Positions 26,533 to 35,673 of a DNA stretch of 64,000 nt are shown one piece after another. The notes beneath the pieces were generated by a model. That model saw only the letters and a program-made list of their open reading frames with translations. It was not told the origin of the DNA and searched no databases. The stretch is from Roseimaritima ulvae (GTDB lineage: Bacteria; Planctomycetota; Planctomycetia; Pirellulales; Pirellulaceae). The stretch covers positions 6,615,404 to 6,679,403 of the forward strand of contig NZ_CP042914.1 of NCBI RefSeq assembly GCF_008065135.1, in the 5' to 3' direction. Position 1 is the first letter of the stretch. Each line of letters opens with the position of its first letter. The position numbers were made by a program, and so were the translations under genes.

Positions 26533-27705
26533 ATGCCGAGGACGCACAACATGCCCTTTCCTGTACCTGTCTTATTCGGAGGACTCGTCCTGGCCGGCTT
26601 GTTGTGCGGGGTCACCAGCGCCCAGACGGTGGACGTTTGGTTTGGCACGACCACGCCGCGGGGCGGGTTGAGCAAAGGGATCTACCACGCGAATTTTGAC
26701 AGCGAAACCGGCAAGCTTTCCAAGCCCACCCTGGCGGCGGAAATCTCCAGCCCTGGCTTCCTGACTCGTCATCCCAAGCTGCCGATCCTGTACAGCGTGG
26801 GAGCCGTCGATGGCGAAGCTTCCGTGGTGGCCTATGCGATCGCCGAGGGCGACGGAGCAGCGTTGGAAAAGATCAACGCTCAGCCGATCGGCGACGGTGG
26901 CGCGGCGCATTTATCCACCGACGCGACCGGTTCGGTGCTGTTGACCGCGCAGTACGGCGGCGGTTCAACGGCCCTGTTCCCATTGGCCAACGACGGCCAC
27001 ATCCTGCCGCGACAACAACTGGAAAAGCACTCCGGCGGCTCGGGCATCGTCGACCGTCGTCAGGACGCCCCGCATGCGCATTGGACGGGACACTCGCCCG
27101 ACAACCGTTTTGCATTTGTTCCCGACTTGGGGATGGACAAAGTGGTCATTTGGCGACTGCACGCCGAGACCTCGCCGCCGCGGATCGAACCCCACGGTTT
27201 TGGCGTCTGTCCGCCCGGCAGCGGCCCCCGGCACATGAAATTCCACCCCAACGGCAAGCGAATCTATGTGTTGAACGAATTGTCGCTGTCCGTCACGGTA
27301 TTCGATTACGACCCCCAAGCCGGCACGATGGAACCGCTGCAAACGGTGGAAACGCTCAGCGAAGCCCAGAAGGCGGGAGAATCGTTTAACAGCGCTTCGG
27401 AAATCCGCGTGCATCCCTCGGGGCGATTCGTCTACACCGCCAACCGCGGACACGACACGATCACGGTATTCCGGGTCGATCCGCAAAGCGATTTGCTGAC
27501 GCTGGTCGAACAGGAACCGATTCGCGGCGGTTGGCCACGTAACTTCGCTCTGGACCCCAGCGGCCGCTGGTTGCTAGCGGCCGGCCGAGACAGCCATACG
27601 GTGGCCGTGTTTGCCATCGACCCCGAAGGGGGGCAGCTGACCTACACCCGCCAAATGGCGATGGTGCCCAGCCCGATCTGCGTGCTGTTTGACAGGCACA
27701 AGTAG
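26533..27705 (+). CDS. Secreted lactonase-family (YbhE-type beta-propeller) protein
   Basis: A 390-residue protein with a signal peptide (hydrophobic VLFGGLVLAGLLCGVTSAQ) and the seven-bladed propeller pattern of the 6-phosphogluconolactonase YbhE family. Family marks include PHAHWTGHSPDNRFAFVPDL, GSGPRHMKFHPNGKRIYVLN, SASEIRVHPSGRFVYTANRG and GGWPRNFALDPSGRWLLAAG. YbhE acts in the cytoplasm on 6-phosphogluconolactone; export suggests a different lactone or glycan substrate here. It follows the small lipoprotein gene by 14 bp. Confidence 0.88.
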   Translation: MPRTHNMPFPVPVLFGGLVLAGLLCGVTSAQTVDVWFGTTTPRGGLSKGIYHANFDSETGKLSKPTLAAEISSPGFLTRHPKLPILYSVGAVDGEASVVAYAIAEGDGAALEKINAQPIGDGGAAHLSTDATGSVLLTAQYGGGSTALFPLANDGHILPRQQLEKHSGGSGIVDRRQDAPHAHWTGHSPDNRFAFVPDLGMDKVVIWRLHAETSPPRIEPHGFGVCPPGSGPRHMKFHPNGKRIYVLNELSLSVTVFDYDPQAGTMEPLQTVETLSEAQKAGESFNSASEIRVHPSGRFVYTANRGHDTITVFRVDPQSDLLTLVEQEPIRGGWPRNFALDPSGRWLLAAGRDSHTVAVFAIDPEGGQLTYTRQMAMVPSPICVLFDRHK

Positions 27706-27757
27706 CCGTTCTTCTCCTGTAGCTACTTTCGCCAGAAGATGGGGCAGCGCGGTTTCC

Positions 27758-27841
27758 CACGCTCTGGCGAGCGTAGCTACGAATTGTCCAAAGTCTGGCG
27801 ACTTCGCCTACGCGAATGTCAGCCTGGAAAGGCTGACGTAC
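27758..27841. repeat. Three dispersed repeats side by side
   Basis: 27758-27781 is CACGCTCTGGCGAGCGTAGC plus TACG. 27786-27810 is the GTCCAAAGTCTGGCGACTTC form. 27818-27841 is GTCAGCCTGGAAAGGCTGAC plus GTAC, a palindrome also seen near 60480-60570. Confidence 0.75.
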
Positions 27842-27918
27842 TCGCATTGCGTTGCAGGCGGCCGGCTTGGTAATGTCCGAGCGTTTAGTGCTCGTTCCGC
27901 GCTTTGCTTGCTTGCCGT

Positions 27919-29115
27919 ATGCCGACGCGTCTCACGCGATACATTCTGTTCGAAATCACCCGAATTTTCATCGTTGCGTTGGTCGCGTTGACGTTGTTGA
28001 TTCTGGTGATTGGCGTTGCGCGGCAGTTGATCCGCGAAGGCATGGGGCCGATGGCGGTCCTGGAACTGTTGCCGTACGTGCTGCCGATCAGCCTGCAATT
28101 CGCGTTGCCCGCGACGGCTTTATTTGCGGTCTGTTGCGTGTATGGCAAGATGGCCGCTGACGGCGAGATTTCGACGGTCAAAGCCGTGGGCATCTCGCCC
28201 GTACAACTGATGAAGCCGGCTTTTGTATTTGCCGCTTTGCTCAGTCCCGCCGCGGTTTGGTTGGGCGATATCGCGGTTTCCTGGGGCGAACCGGGTGTCC
28301 GCCGCGTGGCCTTACATTCGCTGGAAGAAATCACCTACCGCGTGCTCAACGCCGAACATTCGTATACCCGAGACCGCGTGTTTTCGATATCGGTTTGCGA
28401 CGTGAAAGGCAAAACGTTGGAAGGGCTGACCGTCACGCTGTATGGCGACAAAGACGAAGCGCCCACGCAGATTTCGGCACGGCAGGGCCAACTGGAACTG
28501 GATCCCGAACGCATGGCGCTGATCCTCCGCGTGGTCGACAGCCAATTGACCGGAGGCGATTCCTTCCGCGGCAGTTTTGACGGGGAAGACGTGATCGAAA
28601 TCGCGCTCGACAAAGCCATGCTGAAGAGCAGTGCATCGGACACCAGCCCCAGCCATCTGCCCTTGAACAAAATGCGGACCGAAGCCATTCGTACGGAAAA
28701 GCAGCTGGAATACGATCGCGGCCGGTTGGCGGCCCAGGTCGGTTTTTCGCTGCTGACGTCGCGGTGGGATGAAATCGCTACCGATCCGGTGCGACCGCTG
28801 GAGTCGAGTATCCGCGGCGGCAGCTATCGCTTGATCCGACTCCGCACCGAACCCTGGCGGCGGTGGGCGGGCGGTTTCAGCTGTCTGTGTTTTGTGATTG
28901 TCGGCGCCCCGCTGGGCATGATCGCTCGCACGGCCGATTACTGGACCACGTTTGGAATGTGTTTCCTGCCGATTTTGTTGCTCTACTATCCGCTGTTCAT
29001 ATTCGGGCTCGACCAGGCCAAAGACGGGGTCTTGCCGCCGTACGCGGTGTGGCTGGGTAATGTGGTACTGGTCGCCGTGGGGATCGTGCTGATCCTGCGA
29101 GTCCGCCGGCACTAA
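27919..29115 (+). CDS. LptF/LptG-family permease (YjgP/YjgQ)
   Basis: A 398-residue inner-membrane permease. The N-terminus TRYILFEITRIFIVALVALT, three N-terminal helices, a periplasmic jellyroll-like middle (about residues 130-300) and three C-terminal helices give the LptF/G topology. The cytoplasmic loop GKMAADGEISTVKAVGISPV is the family's coupling segment to the LptB ATPase. In LPS-bearing bacteria this pair extracts lipid A-anchored LPS. No second permease or LptB gene is in the window. The start is an ATG at 27919. Known planctomycete context supports a cell-envelope role. Confidence 0.85.
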   Translation: MPTRLTRYILFEITRIFIVALVALTLLILVIGVARQLIREGMGPMAVLELLPYVLPISLQFALPATALFAVCCVYGKMAADGEISTVKAVGISPVQLMKPAFVFAALLSPAAVWLGDIAVSWGEPGVRRVALHSLEEITYRVLNAEHSYTRDRVFSISVCDVKGKTLEGLTVTLYGDKDEAPTQISARQGQLELDPERMALILRVVDSQLTGGDSFRGSFDGEDVIEIALDKAMLKSSASDTSPSHLPLNKMRTEAIRTEKQLEYDRGRLAAQVGFSLLTSRWDEIATDPVRPLESSIRGGSYRLIRLRTEPWRRWAGGFSCLCFVIVGAPLGMIARTADYWTTFGMCFLPILLLYYPLFIFGLDQAKDGVLPPYAVWLGNVVLVAVGIVLILRVRRH

Positions 29116-29150
29116 GGTCGCGGTTCGCTCCGCGAACCAAACGCCCCCGC

Positions 29151-29282
29151 ATTCTTCACCCTCCTTTTCAAGGAGGGTCGAACCTTAGCGAGGGGAGGTT
29201 CTTATAATTTTCGCAGCGGCGCGGTCGCCCTCTCCTCGCTGACGCTCGACTCTCCCAGAGGGAGAGTGAAGTGAATCCGTCA
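29151..29282 (+). repeat. 132-bp repetitive element, copy 1
   Basis: The sequence begins ATTCTTCACCCTCCTTTTCA and ends GAAGTGAATCCGTCA. The reverse complement of 45515-45647 matches it almost base for base, so the two copies are inverted relative to each other. It contains two small hairpins (CCCTCC...GGAGGG and CTCTCCC...GGGAGAG). No open frame of interest. It lies in the gap 29116-29444, which has no gene. Confidence 0.85.
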
Positions 29283-29444
29283 ATAATACGTTTCACGTCC
29301 CGAGCGAATGGCGATCATAAGTCGGCTTTGCGAAACGGGGGTCGGTCGCCTAGAATCTGTCGTCAGTGATCGGCCAGAGTGCGGCGAGGCGTGCCGCAGG
29401 GGCTGTGATCACAGGGTAAATGCAAAATACAGGAGGATCTTGCC

Positions 29445-29714
29445 ATGACCCGCATCCGACTCAGCCAAGCCGAAGAACAGTCTCGCCTGCGTGCCGAACG
29501 CTTGCAGATGAGCATCGCGGAGATGAAGCTTTCGGTCCGCACCACCAACTGCTTGGAAGAAACCGGGATTTTCACCGTTCGGGATCTACTGAACGCGACC
29601 CCCAAGAAATTGCTATCGATTTCTAACTTTGGGGAGAAGACGCTGGAAGAGGTCTACGGAGCTCTGGAAACGTTGGGCTTCTACCGACCGGGGCACAAGC
29701 CGGTGGAAGTGTAG
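29445..29714 (+). CDS. Stand-alone RNA polymerase alpha-CTD-like protein
   Basis: An 89-residue protein whose residues 22-82 follow the C-terminal domain of RNA polymerase alpha: MKLSVRTTNCLEETGIFTVR, then DLLNATPKKLLSISNFGEKT and LEEVYGALETLGFY. This domain contacts UP-element DNA and regulators. There is no N-terminal domain, so it cannot assemble the polymerase core. A perfect AGGAGG lies 8 bp upstream of the ATG, suggesting high translation. Its likely role is DNA or regulator binding. Similar single-domain proteins occur in other planctomycetes. Confidence 0.85.
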   Translation: MTRIRLSQAEEQSRLRAERLQMSIAEMKLSVRTTNCLEETGIFTVRDLLNATPKKLLSISNFGEKTLEEVYGALETLGFYRPGHKPVEV

Positions 29715-29819
29715 CCTCGCCACGAGTGTTAAGATTTAGGGTTGCCCAGCGCCGCAAGCCCCACCGTAGGGCTCGCGCCCTGACGTTCCCGTTCGTCCAG
29801 CCACCCCTTAATCAACCCC

Positions 29820-30854
29820 GTGCGATTCCCTAAGCCTTGGAGCAAGAAACGCGGCAGCCGTCAGGCCGGCCGCGCGATCGCGGGAACGGTGGGGGAAGCC
29901 GGTTTTTTTGCGGCCGTATTTCTGGCCGGGGTGTTTATCCTGGCCCTCACGCTAGCTCAACGTTTTGTCGTTGGCCCCTGGCCTCCGCTGGCTACTGGGC
30001 TGGGGTTTTGGACCCTGATCGCCCTGGCAATCGCCATGATCGGGTTCGGCGGGACGATGCTGCTGTTGGGGATCCTGCAGATCGGCGCCAGCAGCGAGCG
30101 TCGCAACGCGCTGGCTCGCCGGGCCGAAGAGATCGAGTTGATCGGCGGCACGGGCACCGAATTCCCGGCCGTGCCCCGCGGGGTCAACCTGACCGACAGC
30201 CCCGGGATGCGGCTGACCTACCGTCTGCCGGCCACCTCATGGCCCGGCAAGCGTCTGGCCGCGGCCGCCGCGCTGGCGCTGATGTGGAACGCCGTCTGGC
30301 TGGTTCTGTTGGTGGTGGTGATCGCCGGGTTTTGGTCCCAGCAACCGCGGTGGGTCCTGACCGGGTTACTGTTCCCGCTGGCCGGAATCGGCGTCTGGGT
30401 GCTGCGGCACTACGCTCGCTGCCTGCGACAAACCTCTGGGGTGGGAGCCACGATCGTGGAGATCGACGAGCACCCCCTGCAGCCCGGCGGCAGCTACCGC
30501 GCCTACGTAGGACAGTTGGGGCGGATGACCCTGCGGAGAATTCGGATTGAGTTGATTTGCGAAGAGGAGTCGACTTTCCGGCAGGGAACCGACGTCCGAA
30601 TCGACCGCAATCCGGTTCTTTCCCAAATAATTCTCGATCAATACGATGTAACCATTGACCTGGGACGGCCTTGGGAACAAGAATTCGAACTCAAAATACC
30701 TGCCGATGCGATGCATTCCTTCCGCAGCCCGCACAATGCGGTACACTGGAAGATCATCGTTAGTGGAGAAGCCCGACCGTGGCCATCGTTTTGCCAAAGT
30801 TTTCCCGTCGTCGTTCAGCCAGCCTCGCCGCTTCCGAGACGGAGCCCGCGGTAG
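29820..30854 (+). CDS. Hypothetical membrane protein, first gene of a four-gene operon
   Basis: A 344-residue protein with two pairs of transmembrane helices (about residues 26-50 and 60-88; about 145-175 and 178-200), a loop of about 55 residues between the pairs, and a long C-terminal soluble domain of about 140 residues. Start GTG at 29820. It overlaps the next gene by 76 bp, indicating translational coupling. No recognised catalytic motif. Its neighbours are an arrestin-like protein and a P-loop ATPase, suggesting a multi-protein membrane-associated complex. Confidence 0.6.
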   Translation: MRFPKPWSKKRGSRQAGRAIAGTVGEAGFFAAVFLAGVFILALTLAQRFVVGPWPPLATGLGFWTLIALAIAMIGFGGTMLLLGILQIGASSERRNALARRAEEIELIGGTGTEFPAVPRGVNLTDSPGMRLTYRLPATSWPGKRLAAAAALALMWNAVWLVLLVVVIAGFWSQQPRWVLTGLLFPLAGIGVWVLRHYARCLRQTSGVGATIVEIDEHPLQPGGSYRAYVGQLGRMTLRRIRIELICEEESTFRQGTDVRIDRNPVLSQIILDQYDVTIDLGRPWEQEFELKIPADAMHSFRSPHNAVHWKIIVSGEARPWPSFCQSFPVVVQPASPLPRRSPR

Positions 30855-31261
30855 GGCTATCGTTCTGCAACGAGGCTCAGCGGTACGCCGGCGGTGATAC
30901 GCTGGAAGTCGACTGGTGCATCCATCAACCGGCGGCCCGCAGTTCGGCGGCCAACGCTGCCGCCATGGATAGCTCGGTGATACAGGGCATCGAAGCTTCG
31001 GTGATGTGGTTCACCGAAGGCAAAGGCGACGAAGACTTCAAAGTCCACTACTTCCGCCGCTATGGCGCAGCCGAATTGGCCGCCATGAACCTCGCCGAAC
31101 CCCAACGGCTGCGGACCGAACTGCCCTACAGCCCGCTCAGCTACGAAGGCCAATTGCTGCGTATCCGCTGGTGCGTACGACTGCGGTTGTTCATGCAGGG
31201 CGGCGACGAAGTGGTGGCCCAGCATCCCTTTTTGTTGACGGCCGCGCATGCTATCGCTTGA
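30779..31261 (+). CDS. Hypothetical beta-rich (arrestin-like) protein, operon gene 2
   Basis: A 160-residue protein with a beta-strand pattern: TLEVDWCIHQ, IEASVMWFTEGKGDEDFKVH, then LPYSPLSYEGQLLRIRWCVR and VVAQHPFLLT. The spacing resembles a bacterial arrestin-like fold with the SYEGQLLRIRW element; similarity is by pattern only. GTG start at 30779 inside the upstream gene, and a 14-bp overlap with the following gene. The function is unknown. Confidence 0.6.
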   Translation: MAIVLPKFSRRRSASLAASETEPAVGLSFCNEAQRYAGGDTLEVDWCIHQPAARSSAANAAAMDSSVIQGIEASVMWFTEGKGDEDFKVHYFRRYGAAELAAMNLAEPQRLRTELPYSPLSYEGQLLRIRWCVRLRLFMQGGDEVVAQHPFLLTAAHAIA

Positions 31262-31940
31262 GCCGACCGCGCAGCGGCGCAGCGGCGGCCCTCCGACCTG
31301 GCGACGTTCCAACCCCTTCGCCACCCGCTTTATTCGTCCTGGTGCCCGCGGTTTTGTGGCTCGCCACACAGCCGATCCGATCCCAGACTCCGATCTGATT
31401 CCAGGTCCCGATCCGGCCCGGCAAATCGAGCAACTTGCCGAGCGGTTTGAGCAGGTGCGTCAGGCAGCCATCACCGGTCCTCACGGCAATGGCAAAACCA
31501 CGCTGCTGCACAGCCTGCTGCCGCTGCTGCGCCAGCGATTCTCCCCGATCCACATGTGGCGTCTGAACCGTGGCGAACGACCACCGGCCGCGCTGCTGGC
31601 TCAGGTCGTTCGCTGCAACCCCGAGCGGCTGCTGATCATCGACGGCTTTGAGCAATTGCCGCGAGTCCTGCGGTACAGCATTGTCCGCTGGATGCGTTGG
31701 CGTTCGGGCCGGCTGCTGGTCACCTCCCACGGCCCAGTGTCGGGATTGCCGACGCTGTGGCAAGCCGCCGTGCCCCACGCCCTCGCTCGGCGTCTGACGC
31801 TGGAACTGCTGGCGGAATACGAGGACTTCCGGGACACCATGATGGCCTGTTTTGAAGAACACTGGCAGCGCGGGCAACGCAACCTCCGCGACCTCTGGTT
31901 TGCGATGTACGACGATTTCGAACGTCATCGTCTGGCTTGA
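31248..31940 (+). CDS. P-loop NTPase (AAA/STAND-like), operon gene 3
   Basis: A 230-residue protein with a Walker A loop GPHGNGKTT (residues 77-85, Lys83), Walker B hydrophobic strand RLLIID (Asp132) and LLVTSHG as a sensor-like strand. The N-terminal 45 residues are basic and proline-rich. It is short for an AAA ATPase and lacks an obvious arginine-finger motif. It overlaps the upstream gene by 14 bp. The operon as a whole looks like a planctomycete-specific module with unknown function. Confidence 0.7.
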   Translation: MLSLEPTAQRRSGGPPTWRRSNPFATRFIRPGARGFVARHTADPIPDSDLIPGPDPARQIEQLAERFEQVRQAAITGPHGNGKTTLLHSLLPLLRQRFSPIHMWRLNRGERPPAALLAQVVRCNPERLLIIDGFEQLPRVLRYSIVRWMRWRSGRLLVTSHGPVSGLPTLWQAAVPHALARRLTLELLAEYEDFRDTMMACFEEHWQRGQRNLRDLWFAMYDDFERHRLA

Positions 31941-31984
31941 TTAAAATCGTAGCCTTCCGCTTCCCCGACTAACGGATCTGCACC

Positions 31985-32626
31985 ATGGCCGTACGCCTGC
32001 CCGTCATCCTCAGCCAATCGGCCGGTGGCTCCAACGAACAACAGGGCAAAGAAGCCGGGGCGGTGATCCAACTGATGGGCATCCGGGGCATCGACGTCAG
32101 CTTGATCGGCCCGCTGGTCGGTGGCACGTTGTCCAGTACGGATCGCCTAGTGCTGGAATCTCAGGATCGCGACTTCGCCATCGTCGCCTCGTCCTCGGCG
32201 GCCGACACCATCGCGGCGCTGCGGTCGCTGGGACTCCGCGCCCGTCGGGCCCCCCATCCCCATGACAGCGAGGGCGAAGCGGGGCAGGGCCGACGTGTGT
32301 TCTGCCTCCACTGGAACGATTTCAACTCCAGCGAATCGCTCTGTCAGGCTCTGCAACAGATCCTCCAGGACCGACAGGTTGTGGCCGTGCCGATCAGCCT
32401 GGGGACGGGTGGAGCGAAACCGGCGACCGCGGCCCCAACGACCGCCAGCCCAGCCGAACGGAAAAGCACTGCAGAGCCGGAAACTCCAAGGAAGATAGAC
32501 GGAGCGTACAAAACCCAGCAAGAAACGCCGGCAGAGAAACAATTGTCCCGGCCGGCAACGAGTACAGGCATGGTCGATACCGACCTCGACGACTTGGTCG
32601 AAGACTTAAATGACCTGAATCTGTAG
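31985..32626 (+). CDS. Hypothetical protein, operon gene 4
   Basis: A 213-residue protein. An N-terminal compact domain (about 1-140, with DVSLIGPLVGGTLSSTDRLV and VFCLHWNDFNSS) is followed by a low-complexity Ala/Thr/Pro/Glu linker and an acidic end (VDTDLDDLVEDLNDLNL). No recognised family. It follows the P-loop NTPase by 44 bp in the same direction. Confidence 0.6.
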   Translation: MAVRLPVILSQSAGGSNEQQGKEAGAVIQLMGIRGIDVSLIGPLVGGTLSSTDRLVLESQDRDFAIVASSSAADTIAALRSLGLRARRAPHPHDSEGEAGQGRRVFCLHWNDFNSSESLCQALQQILQDRQVVAVPISLGTGGAKPATAAPTTASPAERKSTAEPETPRKIDGAYKTQQETPAEKQLSRPATSTGMVDTDLDDLVEDLNDLNL

Positions 32627-32767
32627 TCTGACAGAGAAACTCGCGGCGTGCTGAATTGCTCACCAAGCTGTTGGGTGGTATCCTAGCAGGGAACTCATGC
32701 GTACTCCTTGTTGTTATTTTCTACCGCAAAATGACTTGCGGTCCATTACATTTGATGAGACGGCCCT

Positions 32768-33133
32768 ATGTCGGCAATCACCGTTGAAGCCAAAGAACAA
32801 GCCGTCGTGGTGTACTTCACCGACGGCAAAATTCTCGACAGCCAGCGAATCGAGCAGGTTGGACGCGAACTGCAAGAAACGGTTCCTCAAGCAACCCAAA
32901 AACGACTGGTACTAAATTTTCGCGGTGTCTCCTTCATGTCTTCGGCCATGATCACCAAGTTGGTGATGCTCAATAAGACCTGCAAGGCTCAAGGCATTAC
33001 GCTGAAATTCTCGGATGTCTCGCCCAATGTGATGGAGGTCTTCAAGATCACCAAGCTCAACAAGCTGTTTGACATCTATGAGACCGAAGAGAAGGCGATC
33101 GCCAGCTTCGATAAAAAAGGCTGGTTCGGTTAA
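32768..33133 (+). CDS. STAS-domain protein (anti-sigma factor antagonist-like)
   Basis: A 121-residue single STAS domain. It has the family pattern KRLVLNFRGVSFMSSAMITK, whose serine pair marks the phosphorylation site of SpoIIAA-type antagonists, followed by ITLKFSDVSPNVMEVFKITK. Such proteins bind an anti-sigma kinase or act as scaffold in a stressosome-like module. The histidine kinase starting 17 bp later probably belongs to the same transcript. Confidence 0.88.
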   Translation: MSAITVEAKEQAVVVYFTDGKILDSQRIEQVGRELQETVPQATQKRLVLNFRGVSFMSSAMITKLVMLNKTCKAQGITLKFSDVSPNVMEVFKITKLNKLFDIYETEEKAIASFDKKGWFG

Positions 33134-33149
33134 TCCCTCTGATGATGAC

Positions 33150-33746
33150 ATGCTGGAGCGCCAGCAACAGCATTTCTCGCACGAATTACACGACGTGCTG
33201 ATGCCCCTGTTGTTCGCTGCCCGCATGCAAGCCGAAAGATTGCGTGACAGCAGCGTCGACGAAAGTCTGCGTGACGAGTTGACTACGTTGGCCGGGTACC
33301 TTGGCGAGGCATCCACCGAAGCTCGGCGTCTAATCGTGGAAACCCACCCGCCGGAACTGCAACACACCACCTGGCACGCAGCCCTGCAGCACTATGTCGA
33401 GCGTGGTTTGCCGGCTCACGACGTGCCGATCGAGTTCCACTTAGCGAAAGCCACCGCGAGCGTGCCCGACGACGTCGCGACCGCCCTGTACCGGATCGCG
33501 CAAGAAGCCATCCGCAACGCCCTGCGGCACGCCCAACCGCAACACCTTCGAGTGATCGCCCAGGGCGGCCCCCCCGACGCCGTGAGCCTGCGGATCGAAG
33601 ACGACGGCTGCGGTTTTTCCACACGCGACGTGGATTCCAATCGCTTCGGCCTGCGGAACATTCAAGCTCGCAGCCAAGCCGCTGGCGGAACGGCCCGGAT
33701 CGATTCCACGCCCGGCCAAGGCACCACCATCGAAGTAACCATTTGA
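33150..33746 (+). CDS. Small sensor-type histidine kinase (HisKA_3 / NarX-UhpB class)
   Basis: A 198-residue kinase with a dimerisation helix HFSHELHDVLMPLL (phospho-acceptor His14 in HD) and an ATPase domain: N-box EAIRNALRHAQ, IEDDGCGFS (G1) and FGLRNIQARSQAAGG with STPGQGTTIEV. It has no sensor or transmembrane part. The start used is the ATG at 33150, 17 bp after the STAS stop; an upstream frame overlaps the STAS gene. It may relay signals together with the STAS protein. NarL-type regulators are its expected partners; one lies at 44850 but is not adjacent. Confidence 0.82.
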   Translation: MLERQQQHFSHELHDVLMPLLFAARMQAERLRDSSVDESLRDELTTLAGYLGEASTEARRLIVETHPPELQHTTWHAALQHYVERGLPAHDVPIEFHLAKATASVPDDVATALYRIAQEAIRNALRHAQPQHLRVIAQGGPPDAVSLRIEDDGCGFSTRDVDSNRFGLRNIQARSQAAGGTARIDSTPGQGTTIEVTI

Positions 33747-33820
33747 GATCCCGCAGCCGTGTGATCATACTTGCGGGGAAATCTCAAATCCCAACCCCCT
33801 TTCCCCCCCTGGAGTTATCG

Positions 33821-34573
<753 letters not shown>

Positions 34574-34988
34574 GCCGTACGCCCCGTAAACGTAGCATGG
34601 GCCCCTGGCCCGTGTAGGTGCAGTAGAGTCTTTCGCTGGGCCTGAGCGAGAAATTGCAAATTGCAAAATGAAAAATGAAAAATGAAAGCCCCAGGCCCGG
34701 AGGGCCGGCACAATCTCTGCTGGGGGTGTGAACCCCCGGAACGAAGCTAACAGGAGCCACAAGGCCCGGAGGGCCGGCACAGTTCTGCGGTTGCGCGGCG
34801 CAGCAGTCCTTTGTGTCGGCCCTCCGGGCCTTTGTTTTGTTTGGGGCGGGTACCGGGGCTTTACAGCCCCGGCAAGGGCTATGTCGGCCCTCCGGGCCTA
34901 ATGCGCAGGGACAGTCACTGCGCGTTTGCTGACTCACGGCCCGGGGGACCATGCTACGACGGCTGACACACGGCCCGGGGGGACCATG
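34574..34988. repeat. Cluster of dispersed intergenic palindromes
   Basis: This 415-bp gap has no gene. It contains GTAGCATGGGCCCCTGGCCC-type copies near 34596, 34940 and 34970, four copies of GGCCCGGAGGGCCGGCAC (two per strand, near 34690, 34764, 34813 and 34880), and a short heptamer array at 34651-34687. It appears to be a landing zone for several repeat families. Confidence 0.8.
34651..34687. repeat. Short 7-bp-period array (AAATTGC, AAAATGA units)
   Basis: Units AAATTGC x2 then AAAATGA x3 and a partial unit. The period and A-run phase equal those of the long heptamer array at 37911-38330. Confidence 0.75.
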
Positions 34989-35663
34989 CTACTTTGGTGG
35001 CGGTTTGTTGGCGTCGGCCAGGCGCCATAGGTACCAGGCGGCCAGCGAACGGTGGGGACGCCAGTGATCGGTCAGCCGAGCGAAATCTCGTTTGCCGGGC
35101 AAGCTTTCCAGTTCGCACAACGACCGCAGCCCGCTGCGGACTCCATAGTCGTCCACCGGCATCACATCCATGCGGCCGAGCGTAAAGATCAGCAGCATCT
35201 CGACGGTCCAGCGGCCGACGCCGCGAAGCGTCACCAAGTGCTCGACCAGCTCGTCATCGGACATCTGTTCGGCTTGCTGCCGTGAAGGGATATCGCCTTT
35301 GCGAGCCGCCGCCGCGATGCCTTGGATGGCCGTTACCTTGGCAGCAGAAAACCCCATCGCCCGCAGCTTGTCGGTGCTCGCGCGGCCCACCTGATGGGGG
35401 CTGGGAAAGTCTTCGCCACGAAAGCCCGCTTCGAAACGCTGCAAGATCGCTCGGGCCGCGTTGCCGTGCAGTTGTTGATGAGCAATCGCCATCACCAGGG
35501 CTTGGTACAGCGAACGTTGCCACGCCACCTCCCAGTCGCTTTTGCCCGCCACGGCGATCCAGGCTCCCAGCGCCGGACATTTCGCCGAAAGGGACTTTTC
35601 GCCGGCTCGCAACCGCCGCCGGAACCGGCTCTGCAATCGTTTGGCTTCGTGCTCGCTCGACAT
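34989..35663 (-). CDS. DNA-3-methyladenine glycosylase II-type (AlkA-like, HhH-GPD)
   Basis: A 224-residue base-excision glycosylase. The helix-hairpin-helix LRGVGRWTVEMLLIF lies at 146-160, followed by the catalytic region MPVDDYGVR with Asp172. It is shorter than E. coli AlkA (282) because the N-terminal TBP-like domain is absent, as in many bacterial homologues. It removes alkylated purines. The neighbouring cytochrome gene ends 11 bp upstream of its start, so they may share a transcript, though no functional link is evident. Confidence 0.87.
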   Translation of the reverse strand: MSSEHEAKRLQSRFRRRLRAGEKSLSAKCPALGAWIAVAGKSDWEVAWQRSLYQALVMAIAHQQLHGNAARAILQRFEAGFRGEDFPSPHQVGRASTDKLRAMGFSAAKVTAIQGIAAAARKGDIPSRQQAEQMSDDELVEHLVTLRGVGRWTVEMLLIFTLGRMDVMPVDDYGVRSGLRSLCELESLPGKRDFARLTDHWRPHRSLAAWYLWRLADANKPPPK

Positions 35664-35673
35664 TCCCGGCGGC

